Source: CAZDKK01 sp964506245 (GTDB lineage: Bacteria; Eisenbacteria; RBG-16-71-46; CAIMUX01; WJJG01). From it: a DNA stretch of 64,000 nt. Positions 1 to 8,470 of this stretch are shown here, piece after piece (position 1 is the stretch's first letter; every line of letters begins with the position of its first letter). The notes under the pieces were generated by a model. The model saw only the letters and a list, made by a program, of their open reading frames with translations, did not search any database and was not told the origin of the DNA. A program made the position numbers and the translations under genes. Location of the stretch: the NCBI GenBank assembly GCA_964506245.1, contig CAZDKK010000008.1, forward strand, positions 1 to 64,000, read 5' to 3'.

Positions 1-1040
1 AGGCCCGCCACGGCGACCGGCGTCGCCACGACGGCAGCGCCCGCGGCCAGCGCCTCGAGGATGCGGATCCGCACGCCGCCGCCGAAGCGCAGCGGAACGA
101 GCAGCACATCGATCGAGCCGAAGTAGGTCGCCAGGTCGTCGACGAAGCCGAGCCAGCGCGCCCCGGCCCTCTCGGCGCGCTCCTTGAGGGCCCCGGCGTA
201 GCCGTTGCCGGCGATGCGCAGCTCGGCCCGCGGCATCTGCGCGCGAAGGCGCGGCCAGATCTCGCCGAGGATGTACTCCAGCGCGTCGCGGTTGAAGTCA
301 GCGCGGAAGGTCCCCAGGAAGCCGACCCGCTGCCCGGGTTGCCCGGGCCGCGCGTAGCCGAAGAACTCGGCCGGCACCGGCACCGGCAGGTGCTCGACCA
401 CGGGCAGCCGCTCGTGCGGCACCCCGGCCTGCGCCAGCTCCGCGATGACCGTCTCGCGATCGGCCTCGGTGAGCGTGAGGATGCCGTCGAAGAGCTTCCA
501 CGCCGCGACCTCGAGCTGCTTGAGTGTCTGCAGCCGCGCCGCGCGCCGTGTCCGTTCAGCCTCGTCGGGGGCGGCGGCCACCGCGCGCTCGAGGATGCGG
601 AAAGCCGCGTCGTGCGCCAGCAGCCCCGCGCGGCCCTGCGCGATCGACCGGCGCAGGGGATAGGTCTCCCAGTTCTCGAGCAGCGTCAATTCGGGTCCGA
701 ACTCCCGGCCCAGGCGTTCGAGGTTCGCGCGCAGGGCGCGGTTCGACCAGTAGAGCGAGAGCTCCGGCACGCCCGTGATCCGGCTCAACGCGCGGTTCTT
801 GATCTTGTACGCGAGCTTGTGGGCGCCCGAGATGTGATTCGGCATCAGCGGCGCGACGACGCGCACGCCCAGCCTCTCGACCTCGGGGACCAGCCGCGCC
901 TCGGCCCGCGACTCGCGCTGGCAGAGGTAGACGACCTCGTGCGCCGCGGCCAGGTCCGCGAGCAGCGCCAGCGAGACCCGGCGCGTGCCCTGACTGGGCG
1001 GATAGGGGAAGAGCGGCTTGACGACGAGGATTCTGGCCAT
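1..1040 (-). CDS. Glycosyltransferase family 4-like protein, 3' part beyond left edge
   Basis: The frame starts at ATG 1040 (MARILVVKPLFPYPPSQGTR) and stays open to base 1, so about 346 residues are visible and the C-terminus is missing. The N-terminal Rossmann half opens like GT4 enzymes that bind an acceptor. The later part has the usual GT-B donor-site pattern: a GFVDDL stretch, then VLLVPLRFGGGVRIRILEAL, where the E-x7-E-type region binds the nucleotide sugar. It probably transfers a sugar to a cell-surface glycan. It lies 8 bp downstream of the acyl-CoA synthetase gene on the same strand and may be co-transcribed. Substrate unknown. Confidence 0.85.
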   Translation of the reverse strand, partial: MARILVVKPLFPYPPSQGTRRVSLALLADLAAAHEVVYLCQRESRAEARLVPEVERLGVRVVAPLMPNHISGAHKLAYKIKNRALSRITGVPELSLYWSNRALRANLERLGREFGPELTLLENWETYPLRRSIAQGRAGLLAHDAAFRILERAVAAAPDEAERTRRAARLQTLKQLEVAAWKLFDGILTLTEADRETVIAELAQAGVPHERLPVVEHLPVPVPAEFFGYARPGQPGQRVGFLGTFRADFNRDALEYILGEIWPRLRAQMPRAELRIAGNGYAGALKERAERAGARWLGFVDDLATYFGSIDVLLVPLRFGGGVRIRILEALAAGAAVVATPVAVAG

Positions 1041-1048
1041 GAGCCCCT

Positions 1049-3193
1049 TCACTCCGCCCGGGCCACGCGGATGCGCACATCGACCACCGCGCAGTCCTCC
1101 GGCCGCGGATTGAGGATGAACGGGTTCAAGTCCATCTCGGCGATCTCGGGCAGTTCCATCACGAGCTGGGAGAAGCGCATGATGCACTCGCGCAGGTAGT
1201 TCAGCGCCACGCTCTCCTCGCCGCGCACGCCGGCCAGCAGCGGGTAGCTCCGGATCGAGCGGATCATCTCGTCGGTGTCGACATCGCTCAAGGGCGGCAT
1301 CCAGGTGGTGATATCCTTCAGCACCTCGACGTACCGGCCGCCCTGCCCGAAGACGATCGCCGGCCCCATTTTCGGATCGGTCGTCATGCCCAGAATGACC
1401 TCGCGGCCGGGTTTGGCCATGCGCTGCACGGCGCCCGCTTCCTCGTCGGGATTGAGCCCTGCGCGCTCCATCGCGCGGCGGACTTGCGCATAGGCGCCCT
1501 GCAGCTCGAGGTCATTGGTGATGTTGAGCACGATGCCGCCCACGTCCGACTTGTGGATGATCTTGCGGCCGGCCACCTTGAACGCCACCGGGTACCCGAG
1601 CTTCTTCGCCGCCGCGAGCGCGGCGTCCGGGCCCTGCGTCTCGATGAGGGGTGCCACGGGAAGGCCGTAGCATTCGAGCACGCGCACGCTCTCGATCGTC
1701 GGGAGGTACCCGCCGCCCTGCTCGACGTAGGGGCGCAGGATCGCCCGCGCCTCCGCGGTGCGCGCCGGGAAGGCGCGGACCTCGCCCTCGGGGCGGTGGC
1801 GCCACTCGCAGTGGTGCACCATCGCCACGCAGGCCTTCACGGCCATCTCGGGGAAGGGGTAGATCGGCGGGCAGTTGGGCACTTCCTTGGGCAGGTTCCG
1901 GTAACTCGCGTCTTCCGCCATGACCACGCCCAGGATCGGCTTGTCGTATCCGCTCTGCGCCTCGGCGATCGCGCGCGCCACCTCGGCGGGGGGGATCATG
2001 AGCGGCGGGACGAAGAGCGCCAGCACGATGTCGATGTTGGGGTCCTGGCACAGCCAGGGGAGGATCGTGCGGTAGGCGTCGGGGCCGCCCCAGGCGGTGA
2101 GGTCGATGGGGTTGCTCACCGTCGCCTCGGCCGGCACGATGGCCCGCACCTGCTGGATCGTCTGCTCCGAGAGCTGCGCCATCTCCAGTCCCGAGGTGAC
2201 CAGGGCGTCGGTGGCCATGATGCCCGGCCCCCCCGAGTTGGTGAGGACCGCGGCGCGTTTGCCCCGCGGCAAGGGTGCGCGGCTGAAGGCCATGAGCAGC
2301 GCCATCATCTCCTCGATCGTGCTCATGCGAATTGCGCCGCACTGGCGCAGAAAGGCGTCGATCGTGACGTCGGCCCCCGACATGGCGCCGGTGTGCGACG
2401 AGGCCGCCCGCCGCCCCGCCTCGGTGCGGCCGGCCTTGACGACCAGGATGGGCTTGCGCTTCGAGATGCGCTTGGCGATGCGGAAGAAGGCGCCGGCGTC
2501 GCCGAAGGACTCCATGTAGGTGGCGATGAGATCGACCTGCGGGTCATCCTCCCAGTAGGCCAGCAGCTCGTTGGCCTTGACGTCGGCGCTGTTGCCGATC
2601 GAGACGAAATAGCTGAGGCCGATCCGCCGCCACTCCATCTGCTGCATGATCGAGACGCCGAACGCGCCGCTCTGCGACATGAAGGCGATCTTGCCGTCGA
2701 TCGGTCGCGTGGGGGCGAAGGTCGCGTTCAGGTTCACCGCGGGCGTGACATTGATCACCCCGAGGCAGTTGGGGCCGATCATGCGCATGCCGTATTGCTG
2801 CACGACCGCCAGCAGCTCCTCCTCGCGTCGCGCACCCTCGGGCCCGATCTCGCGGAAGCCCGCGCTGATCACGATCAGCCCCCGGACACCCTTGCGGCCG
2901 CACTCCTCCGCCACCTGCGTGACGTGCTTCCACGGCACGATGATCACCGCCATATCGACCGGGTCGGGGATCTCGAGGACGCTGCGGTAGGCCTTGATGC
3001 TGTGGATGAAGGGCGCCTGCGGGTGAACCGGATAGACGGCGCCGTTGAAGTCGGAGGCCATGATGTTGTGCAGCACCGTGTGGCCGATCGAGCCCTTGCG
3101 CGGCGTGGCGCCGATGATGGCGACCGACCGAGGCTTGAAGACGGCGTCGAGTCCGGCGCACTCGCAGCTAGTCACCTGTGTCGCGCTGGGCAT
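1049..3193 (-). CDS. Acetate/acyl-CoA ligase (ADP-forming), fused alpha and beta subunits
   Basis: 714 aa. Residues from about 15 to 145 form a CoA-binding Rossmann domain (SVAIIGATPRKGSIG). The succinyl-CoA-ligase-like middle contains MSQSGAFGVS and SSHTGAMSG; the His in SSHTG matches the phospho-His region of the family. The C-terminal ATP-grasp domain (about 490-714) has GYPVAFKVAGRKIIHKSDVGG. The family interconverts acyl-CoA + ADP + Pi with acid + CoA + ATP in the cytosol. The length equals the fused archaeal/bacterial form; there is no GNAT domain, so it is not a Pat-type acetyltransferase. The start at 3193 has an AGAGGAG ribosome site. Acyl specificity cannot be read from the sequence. 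Confidence 0.9.
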   Translation of the reverse strand: MPSATQVTSCECAGLDAVFKPRSVAIIGATPRKGSIGHTVLHNIMASDFNGAVYPVHPQAPFIHSIKAYRSVLEIPDPVDMAVIIVPWKHVTQVAEECGRKGVRGLIVISAGFREIGPEGARREEELLAVVQQYGMRMIGPNCLGVINVTPAVNLNATFAPTRPIDGKIAFMSQSGAFGVSIMQQMEWRRIGLSYFVSIGNSADVKANELLAYWEDDPQVDLIATYMESFGDAGAFFRIAKRISKRKPILVVKAGRTEAGRRAASSHTGAMSGADVTIDAFLRQCGAIRMSTIEEMMALLMAFSRAPLPRGKRAAVLTNSGGPGIMATDALVTSGLEMAQLSEQTIQQVRAIVPAEATVSNPIDLTAWGGPDAYRTILPWLCQDPNIDIVLALFVPPLMIPPAEVARAIAEAQSGYDKPILGVVMAEDASYRNLPKEVPNCPPIYPFPEMAVKACVAMVHHCEWRHRPEGEVRAFPARTAEARAILRPYVEQGGGYLPTIESVRVLECYGLPVAPLIETQGPDAALAAAKKLGYPVAFKVAGRKIIHKSDVGGIVLNITNDLELQGAYAQVRRAMERAGLNPDEEAGAVQRMAKPGREVILGMTTDPKMGPAIVFGQGGRYVEVLKDITTWMPPLSDVDTDEMIRSIRSYPLLAGVRGEESVALNYLRECIMRFSQLVMELPEIAEMDLNPFILNPRPEDCAVVDVRIRVARAE

Positions 3194-3474
3194 GACCGTG
3201 CTCCTCTACGGGATCGAGCGGCGCCGCATCCGGCGCAGGAGGGGCGCGCCGGCTCCGCCGCGCGCAGCACCCCCGGGTGCTTGCGAGCCGGCAGTATAGC
3301 CCCCTCCCCGGGGGGTGCGGAAGACGAACCGCACGGCGCCCAGCGAACCGGGCCGTGGCGAGACGCAGGCTCACCGAGCCACTGGCCCGCGCTCGTGCGC
3401 GGGAGTACTGTGGAGAGGAGTTCAGCGTTCCCCTGGCGGGGGACTGGGTCGCGGCACGAGGATGGGGAGACGGT

Positions 3475-4998
3475 ATGCAGCCCAACGCCCACAAGGGGCC
3501 GCGCGGAGCGTCCGGCGGCAGAGAGCGCCCCGAGAGCGGACAGGGCGGCGAGCCCGTCGTCGAGCCGCGCAACGCCCTGCCACCGGTGACCCTGGCAGAG
3601 CTGCCGGAGGCGATGCGCGCAGCCTGCGCGCGCGCGGGCTGGACCGAGCTCATGCCGGTGCAGGCGCGGGCGATCCCCTACATCCTCGCCGAGCGGGATC
3701 TGATGATCCAGTCGCGCACCGGGAGCGGCAAGACCGGCGCGTTCATCTTGCCCGCGCTCGAGCGGATCGATCCGCAGCGCGCCCGCTGCCAGATGCTGGT
3801 GCTGGTGCCCACGCGCGAGCTGGCCCGCCAGGTCTCGAGCGACGCCGGGGTGCTGGCTGGACCGGAGGGCATCCGGGTGGCCGCCGTCCACGGTGGCGTG
3901 GCCTACGGACCGCAAATCCAAGCCTTCCGCGCGGGTGTCCAGCTCGTCGTGGGCACGCCAGGCCGCATCCTCGACCATCTCCTGAAGGGGGCGCTCACGC
4001 TCGACGACCTCGACCTCCTCGTCTTCGACGAAGCGGACCGGATGATGTCGATGGGCTTCTACCCCGACATGCGCAGGGTGCGGGAGTATCTGCCGGAGCA
4101 CCGGGTGCACGCGCACATGTTCTCCGCGACGTTCCCGCCCTACGTGCTGCGCTTGGCCGGCGAGTTCCTCCACCAGCCCGAGCTGCTCAGCCTCAGCCGG
4201 GATCACGTCCACGTGACGGAGACCGAGCACGTCTACTACCGCGTCAAGGCGATGGAGAAGGACCGCGCGCTCGTGCGCATCATCGAGATCGAGAACCCGG
4301 CCTCCGCCATCATTTTCTGCAACACCCGCCAGCGGGTGCACTATGTCTCGGCCGTGCTGCGCCGCTTTGGATACGACGCCGACGAGCTCAGCTCCGACCT
4401 GAGCCAGGCCGATCGCGAGCGGATCATGGCCCGCACCCGCGCCGGGGCGCTGCGTTTCCTGGTGGCGACCGACGTGGCCTCGCGGGGCATCGACATCCCG
4501 GACCTCTCGCACGTCGTGCAGTATGAATTGCAGGAGGACCCCGAGGCCTATGTCCACCGCGCCGGGCGGACCGGCCGCGCGGGGGCCAGCGGCGAGGCGA
4601 TCGCGCTGGTGGACGTCGTCGAGGAGATGGACCTCAAGAACATCGCCAAGCGCTACAAGATCGACCTGCAGGAGCGACCGCTGCCGACGGACGGGGATGT
4701 GGAGGCGATCGTCTCGCAGCGCGTGACGACCCTCTTGGAAGCGCAGCTGCGGTCGCGCGACAAGCTGATGACGGAGCGCATGCAGCGCTTCCTGCCGCTG
4801 GCACGCCACCTCGGTCAGGACGATGACGAATCGGCGCTGCTGGCCATGCTGCTCGACGACTACTACCAGAGCTCGCTGCACGGTCCGGCGCCCGTGCCGA
4901 CCGCCCGGGAGTCGGTGCCCCCGCGCGACGGGGGCAGCTCGTCGACCGGTCGCCGATCGTCGGGACGGCGCCGGGGAGGGCGCCGCCGCTCTTCGTAG
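3475..4998 (+). CDS. DEAD-box ATP-dependent RNA helicase
   Basis: 507 aa from ATG 3475, chosen because GGGGAG lies just upstream; an open frame reaches back to 3277 but the earlier residues are low-complexity and arginine-rich. All core motifs are visible: Q-motif region, SRTGSGKTG (I), PTRELARQ (Ia), GTPGRILD (Ib), VFDEADRMM (II), FSATFP (III), FCNTRQR (IV), ATDVASRGID (V) and HRAGRTGRAG (VI). After the core comes an acidic/helical extension and a basic Arg/Gly/Ser-rich tail that could bind RNA. Likely role: cytosolic RNA unwinding in ribosome assembly, mRNA decay or cold adaptation. It could be an RhlE- or CsdA-type member. Confidence 0.92.
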   Translation: MQPNAHKGPRGASGGRERPESGQGGEPVVEPRNALPPVTLAELPEAMRAACARAGWTELMPVQARAIPYILAERDLMIQSRTGSGKTGAFILPALERIDPQRARCQMLVLVPTRELARQVSSDAGVLAGPEGIRVAAVHGGVAYGPQIQAFRAGVQLVVGTPGRILDHLLKGALTLDDLDLLVFDEADRMMSMGFYPDMRRVREYLPEHRVHAHMFSATFPPYVLRLAGEFLHQPELLSLSRDHVHVTETEHVYYRVKAMEKDRALVRIIEIENPASAIIFCNTRQRVHYVSAVLRRFGYDADELSSDLSQADRERIMARTRAGALRFLVATDVASRGIDIPDLSHVVQYELQEDPEAYVHRAGRTGRAGASGEAIALVDVVEEMDLKNIAKRYKIDLQERPLPTDGDVEAIVSQRVTTLLEAQLRSRDKLMTERMQRFLPLARHLGQDDDESALLAMLLDDYYQSSLHGPAPVPTARESVPPRDGGSSSTGRRSSGRRRGGRRRSS

Positions 4999-5048
4999 CT
5001 GCGTCGTCCCATAGGTCGCCGAGGGTTCCGCAGTCGTCGCCGGCGTGG

Positions 5049-5054
5049 TATACT
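5049..5054 (+). promoter_or_regulatory. Possible -10 box upstream of VCBS protein gene
   Basis: TATACT (5 of 6 to the sigma-70 -10 consensus) lies 41 bp before the start at 5096. No good -35 hexamer stands at the right distance; TTCCGC at 5026-5031 is the best spaced (17 bp) but weak. Confidence 0.4.
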
Positions 5055-5095
5055 TGTGTTCCACAGATGAGATCCCCGGAAAGGCTTGGACTGCA

Positions 5096-6880
5096 ATGTT
5101 TCACCGCCAAAGTGCAGGTTCGTGGACACTTTACGCAGTCTGGCTGATCCTGGCCATCGCCTCAATCGCACCCGCCCAGGCCACGCTGTACGTCCTCCAC
5201 GTCGAGCCGCACCCCAATGCGATCGGCGAGGTCTGGACTCCGCGGGCGGAGGCGAGATTCAGCCAGCCAATCGCGCCAGCGTGGGTCACGCCCGAGAGCT
5301 TCAGCATGCGCGGGCAGCGCACCGGCCCCGTGACCGGCGAGTTCTCCTTCTCCTCCGACTTGCGGACCGTCCGCCTCGATCCCTTCGCGGCCACGGTCGA
5401 CCGTTTCGATGCCGGCGAGCTGGTGGAGGTGACGCTGGGCATGGCGCTGCGCTCGATGACCGGGGACACGATGCAGAAGCCGGTGAGCTGGCACTTCCGC
5501 ACGCTCGCACAGGCCGGCACAGGAACCTTCACAGAGACCCAATCTCCGTACGTCGGCTACGGCACGCTGGCCGTGGAGGGCGGCCGCCTCAACGATGACG
5601 AGCTGCTCGACGTCGTGGCGGTCACCCTCCAGGGACGGGTGAAGATCTTCCTGAATACCAGCCCCCCGGGCCAGTTTCCTCAGAGCTATGAAGCCCACGA
5701 TCTGTGGGTCGGGGCCGGGAACAGCTCCGTGCTGCTGCGGGACTTCTCCGGCGACGGCCTGCTCGACATCGCGGTGGCCGAGCAGGATGCCAACGAGGTG
5801 CACATCGGCCGCAACATGGGCAACGGCAGGGACTACGAATGGACGACCCTGCCGACCTGCGATCATCCCCAACGCCTCGCCAGCGGCGACCTCAACGGCG
5901 ACGGCATCGAGGACCTGGTCTTTCCCTGCCAGTACTCGGCCCAGCTCAGCGTGCAGCTGGGCTTGGGGGACTGCTTCTTCGGCGATCCGGCGTGGTATTC
6001 CGTCGGCGAGTGGCCCATCGATGTGGCACTGCGCGATCTCGACGTGGATGGCGACCTCGACGTGGTCGTCAGCAACGAGCTCTCGCAGACGATCAGCATC
6101 CTGCGCAACCGCGATCCGCTGGCCGATCCCGGGCTGATGTTCCAGGTCCTGCCCGTCGTGCCCCTCACGGCTCCCGTGGGCATCCTGGTCGAGGATCTCG
6201 ACGGCGACTTCTTCCCGGACATTGCCGTGGCGACCCGGGACAGCGCGCGGGTGGCCGTCTACCGGATGCTGCCCGATTGCCAGCTTGCCGCTCCGCGGCT
6301 CTTCCCCACGGGGGGCGGGCCTGACGAGAAGCTGCGCGGTCTGGCGGCTCTCGACTTCGACGGCGACGGCGATCTGGATGTGGCCGTGACCAACTCGGAC
6401 GCTGGGAAGCTGGTGCTGATGGAGAACGACGGCAGCGGGGCGCTCACACCACGCGTAGAGCGGAACACCGGCATCCGGCCCATCCTGCCCATGGCGGCCG
6501 ATCTCGATCGCAACGGCACCGTGGACCTGGTCGTTCCGACGCGGGAAACGGGGCAGATCAGGATCTTCTACAACCTACCGGATCCGTCCGCGACCGGCGG
6601 GCCGATGCCCGCACCGGCCGTGTCGTTGGCCGTTCGCCCCAATCCCTCCCAGGACACGGCGCACTTGACCCTGCGCGGCGCGCTGGGGAATCGGGTCGAG
6701 ATCGTCGATGCTGCCGGCCGACTGGTACGCAGCTTCTCCACGGCGGGACGCGCGGCGCAAGAGCAGTGCATTGTCTGGGACGGACGCGACGACGCCGGGC
6801 GGCTGGTGGCGCCCGGCGTCTACTTCGTCCGTACCGGCACCCCAATGCAGGGCCGCGCCGGGATCGTTCGGTTGCGCTAG
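5096..6880 (+). CDS. Secreted FG-GAP/VCBS-repeat protein with Big_5-like N-domain and FlgD-like C-terminal domain
   Basis: 594 aa. The start at ATG 5096 gives a clean signal peptide (hydrophobic AVWLILAIASIA, cut near PAQA). Next is an Ig-like 'SbsA' domain (about 25-145: PRAEARFSQPI...TEESF-type pattern ending in WHFRTLA). Then come about six FG-GAP/VCBS units with calcium-type loops (DFSGDGLLDIAV, DLNGDGIEDLVF, DLDVDGDLDVVV, DLDGDFFPDIAV, DFDGDGDLDVAV, DLDRNGTVDLVV) that should build a beta-propeller. The last ~85 residues form a FlgD-like module (NPSQDTAHL, GRLVRSF, APGVYFVRT), known from FCB-type bacteria as a surface-sorting or anchoring tail. Ligand unknown. Ends 4 bp inside the converging OmpA gene. 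Confidence 0.85.
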   Translation: MFHRQSAGSWTLYAVWLILAIASIAPAQATLYVLHVEPHPNAIGEVWTPRAEARFSQPIAPAWVTPESFSMRGQRTGPVTGEFSFSSDLRTVRLDPFAATVDRFDAGELVEVTLGMALRSMTGDTMQKPVSWHFRTLAQAGTGTFTETQSPYVGYGTLAVEGGRLNDDELLDVVAVTLQGRVKIFLNTSPPGQFPQSYEAHDLWVGAGNSSVLLRDFSGDGLLDIAVAEQDANEVHIGRNMGNGRDYEWTTLPTCDHPQRLASGDLNGDGIEDLVFPCQYSAQLSVQLGLGDCFFGDPAWYSVGEWPIDVALRDLDVDGDLDVVVSNELSQTISILRNRDPLADPGLMFQVLPVVPLTAPVGILVEDLDGDFFPDIAVATRDSARVAVYRMLPDCQLAAPRLFPTGGGPDEKLRGLAALDFDGDGDLDVAVTNSDAGKLVLMENDGSGALTPRVERNTGIRPILPMAADLDRNGTVDLVVPTRETGQIRIFYNLPDPSATGGPMPAPAVSLAVRPNPSQDTAHLTLRGALGNRVEIVDAAGRLVRSFSTAGRAAQEQCIVWDGRDDAGRLVAPGVYFVRTGTPMQGRAGIVRLR

Positions 6881-7542
6881 CCCTCTTCCTTGGGGACCTT
6901 GCTCTCGTCGACCGTGATACTCAGCTCCACGCGGCGGTTCTGCGCCTTGCCGTCTGCGCTCGTATTGTCGGCGATCGGCTGCGTCTCCCCGTAGCCGTGG
7001 GTCTGCACGCTTTCGATCGCCACGCCGTTGGCAATCAGGATGTCCGCCACGGCCTGCGCGCGGGCCTGCGAGAGGGTCATGTTGTAGTCGGCCGCGCCGT
7101 CGCTGTCCGTGTGGCCCGCCACGAGGATGATGTCCTCGGGGTAGTTCTTGAGGACGTTCGCGAGGTCAACCAGCGTCTGGCGCGAGTCGGCTTTAACGGT
7201 GCTGCTGTTCGTGTCGAAGTGGATCTTGTTGGATGACAGCGTCACGATGACGCCCTGCTCCGTCCGCTTGGTCTCGGCGATCTGGGCGAGCTCCTCGGCC
7301 TGCTTGTCCAGCCGGTGGCCGATGATGCCCCCGACGGCCGCGCCCGTCGCAGCGCCGATCACCGCGCCTTCCGTCTTGTGGCCCGACTGGTGGCCGATGA
7401 CCGCACCGGTCACACCGCCCACCACGGCCCCGATTCCGGCCCCCTTCTGCGCTCTGCTGCCGCAGCCAGCAACGAGGCCAACTACCAGGACGCCCGCCAG
7501 CGCCCAGGTGAGATACAGACTCCATGTCCGGCGAAGTCGCAT
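6877..7542 (-). CDS. OmpA-family peptidoglycan-associated lipoprotein with glycine-zipper domain
   Basis: 221 aa. The start at ATG 7542 (MRLRRTW) is preferred because GGGAGG sits 9 nt upstream; ATG 7551 is too close to it. A signal peptide ends in a lipobox (LVAGC), so it should be a lipoprotein. Residues ~30-75 are Gly/Ala-rich with repeated GAVxGxxxG patterns (glycine zipper, membrane-inserting). The C-terminal half is an OmpA domain (IHFDTNSSTVKAD, GHTDSDGAADYNMTLSQ RA, NRRVEL) that binds peptidoglycan. This layout matches YiaD-type proteins. Likely role: envelope integrity. Converges with the VCBS gene, with the two stop codons overlapping. Confidence 0.9.
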   Translation of the reverse strand: MRLRRTWSLYLTWALAGVLVVGLVAGCGSRAQKGAGIGAVVGGVTGAVIGHQSGHKTEGAVIGAATGAAVGGIIGHRLDKQAEELAQIAETKRTEQGVIVTLSSNKIHFDTNSSTVKADSRQTLVDLANVLKNYPEDIILVAGHTDSDGAADYNMTLSQARAQAVADILIANGVAIESVQTHGYGETQPIADNTSADGKAQNRRVELSITVDESKVPKEEG

Positions 7543-7698
7543 GATCCTCATCCTCCCTCTGCAGAAGAGAAGTCCTGGGGTTCCACGTTCACCTCGCGGG
7601 TGCCCTCGCACCCGCCCGGGTCCCCCTGTGCTCGACAACCCGTAGACTCACCGTCCGGGCCTATGAACCGTCCCTGCCGGGTCGAGTTCCCCGGCAGC

Positions 7699-8439
7699 TC
7701 ACTCAGCCGCCAGGATGCGGACCTCGCAGCCGGCCTTCTCCTGGAAGTGGCGTGCGTCCTGCGCCGACCCGACGATCTTGCCCCAATGGATCGGCACCGC
7801 GACCTTCGGCTTGATCAAAGCCGCAGCCCGGGCAGCTTCGTCGGCATCCATCGTGTACGTGCCGCCTACCGGCAGGAAGGCCACGTCCACCTTGATCCCC
7901 TCCATCTCCGGGATCAAGTCGGTATCCCCAGCGTGGTAGTAGGTGACCCCGCCCGTGGTGAAGATGTAGCCCACGTTGCCCTGATCGCGCGGGTGGAATT
8001 TCTTGTTGAGGTTGTAGGCGGGAACGGTACGGATCTTGACCCCCGCGACCGTGATTTCATCCCCCGGCTTCATGAGCTCGATGTGCCCCTTCAGGCTGTG
8101 CTTCGTCGTGGTCGGCAAGACGAAAACCGTCTGCTCCCCCCGGATCTTGGCGATGTCGCTGGGTGAGAGGTGGTCGGAGTGACCATGCGTGATGAGGATC
8201 AGATCAGCCTCCTCACCGCCCTTGATCTCGTATGGATCGACATAGATCACCTTCTCTCCGGTGATCTTGATGCTGGCGTGCCCCAGCCAGTGCACGTTGG
8301 CCAACATGTCGGGTCCCTCCTCGGGCGCCGGGGTCTGCCCCCCGGCGCCGCCTGCGATCCCGCCGAGCACCACGCTCACGGCTGCACCCACGATCGCGAG
8401 GTGCCACCGGCGGCGGTCCGGTTTACTGCGAGCATCCAT
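7699..8439 (-). CDS. Exported metal-dependent hydrolase, metallo-beta-lactamase fold (UPF0173/UlaG-like)
   Basis: 246 aa. The N-terminus has RRRW followed by a hydrophobic stretch and GGAGGQTPA, so it is probably exported; the arginines might even make it a Tat substrate. The mature part starts with VHWLGHASIKI, the usual beginning of UPF0173 hydrolases. Metal ligands visible are THGHSDHLS (HxHxDH), YYHAGDTD and a late HWG histidine. The substrate of most family members is unknown. Sits 31 bp after the big BNR protein gene on the same strand, so the two may be one transcript. Confidence 0.85.
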   Translation of the reverse strand: MDARSKPDRRRWHLAIVGAAVSVVLGGIAGGAGGQTPAPEEGPDMLANVHWLGHASIKITGEKVIYVDPYEIKGGEEADLILITHGHSDHLSPSDIAKIRGEQTVFVLPTTTKHSLKGHIELMKPGDEITVAGVKIRTVPAYNLNKKFHPRDQGNVGYIFTTGGVTYYHAGDTDLIPEMEGIKVDVAFLPVGGTYTMDADEAARAAALIKPKVAVPIHWGKIVGSAQDARHFQEKAGCEVRILAAE

Positions 8440-8470
8440 TGGCTCTCTTCCTCCCGTACGATCTCTCGAA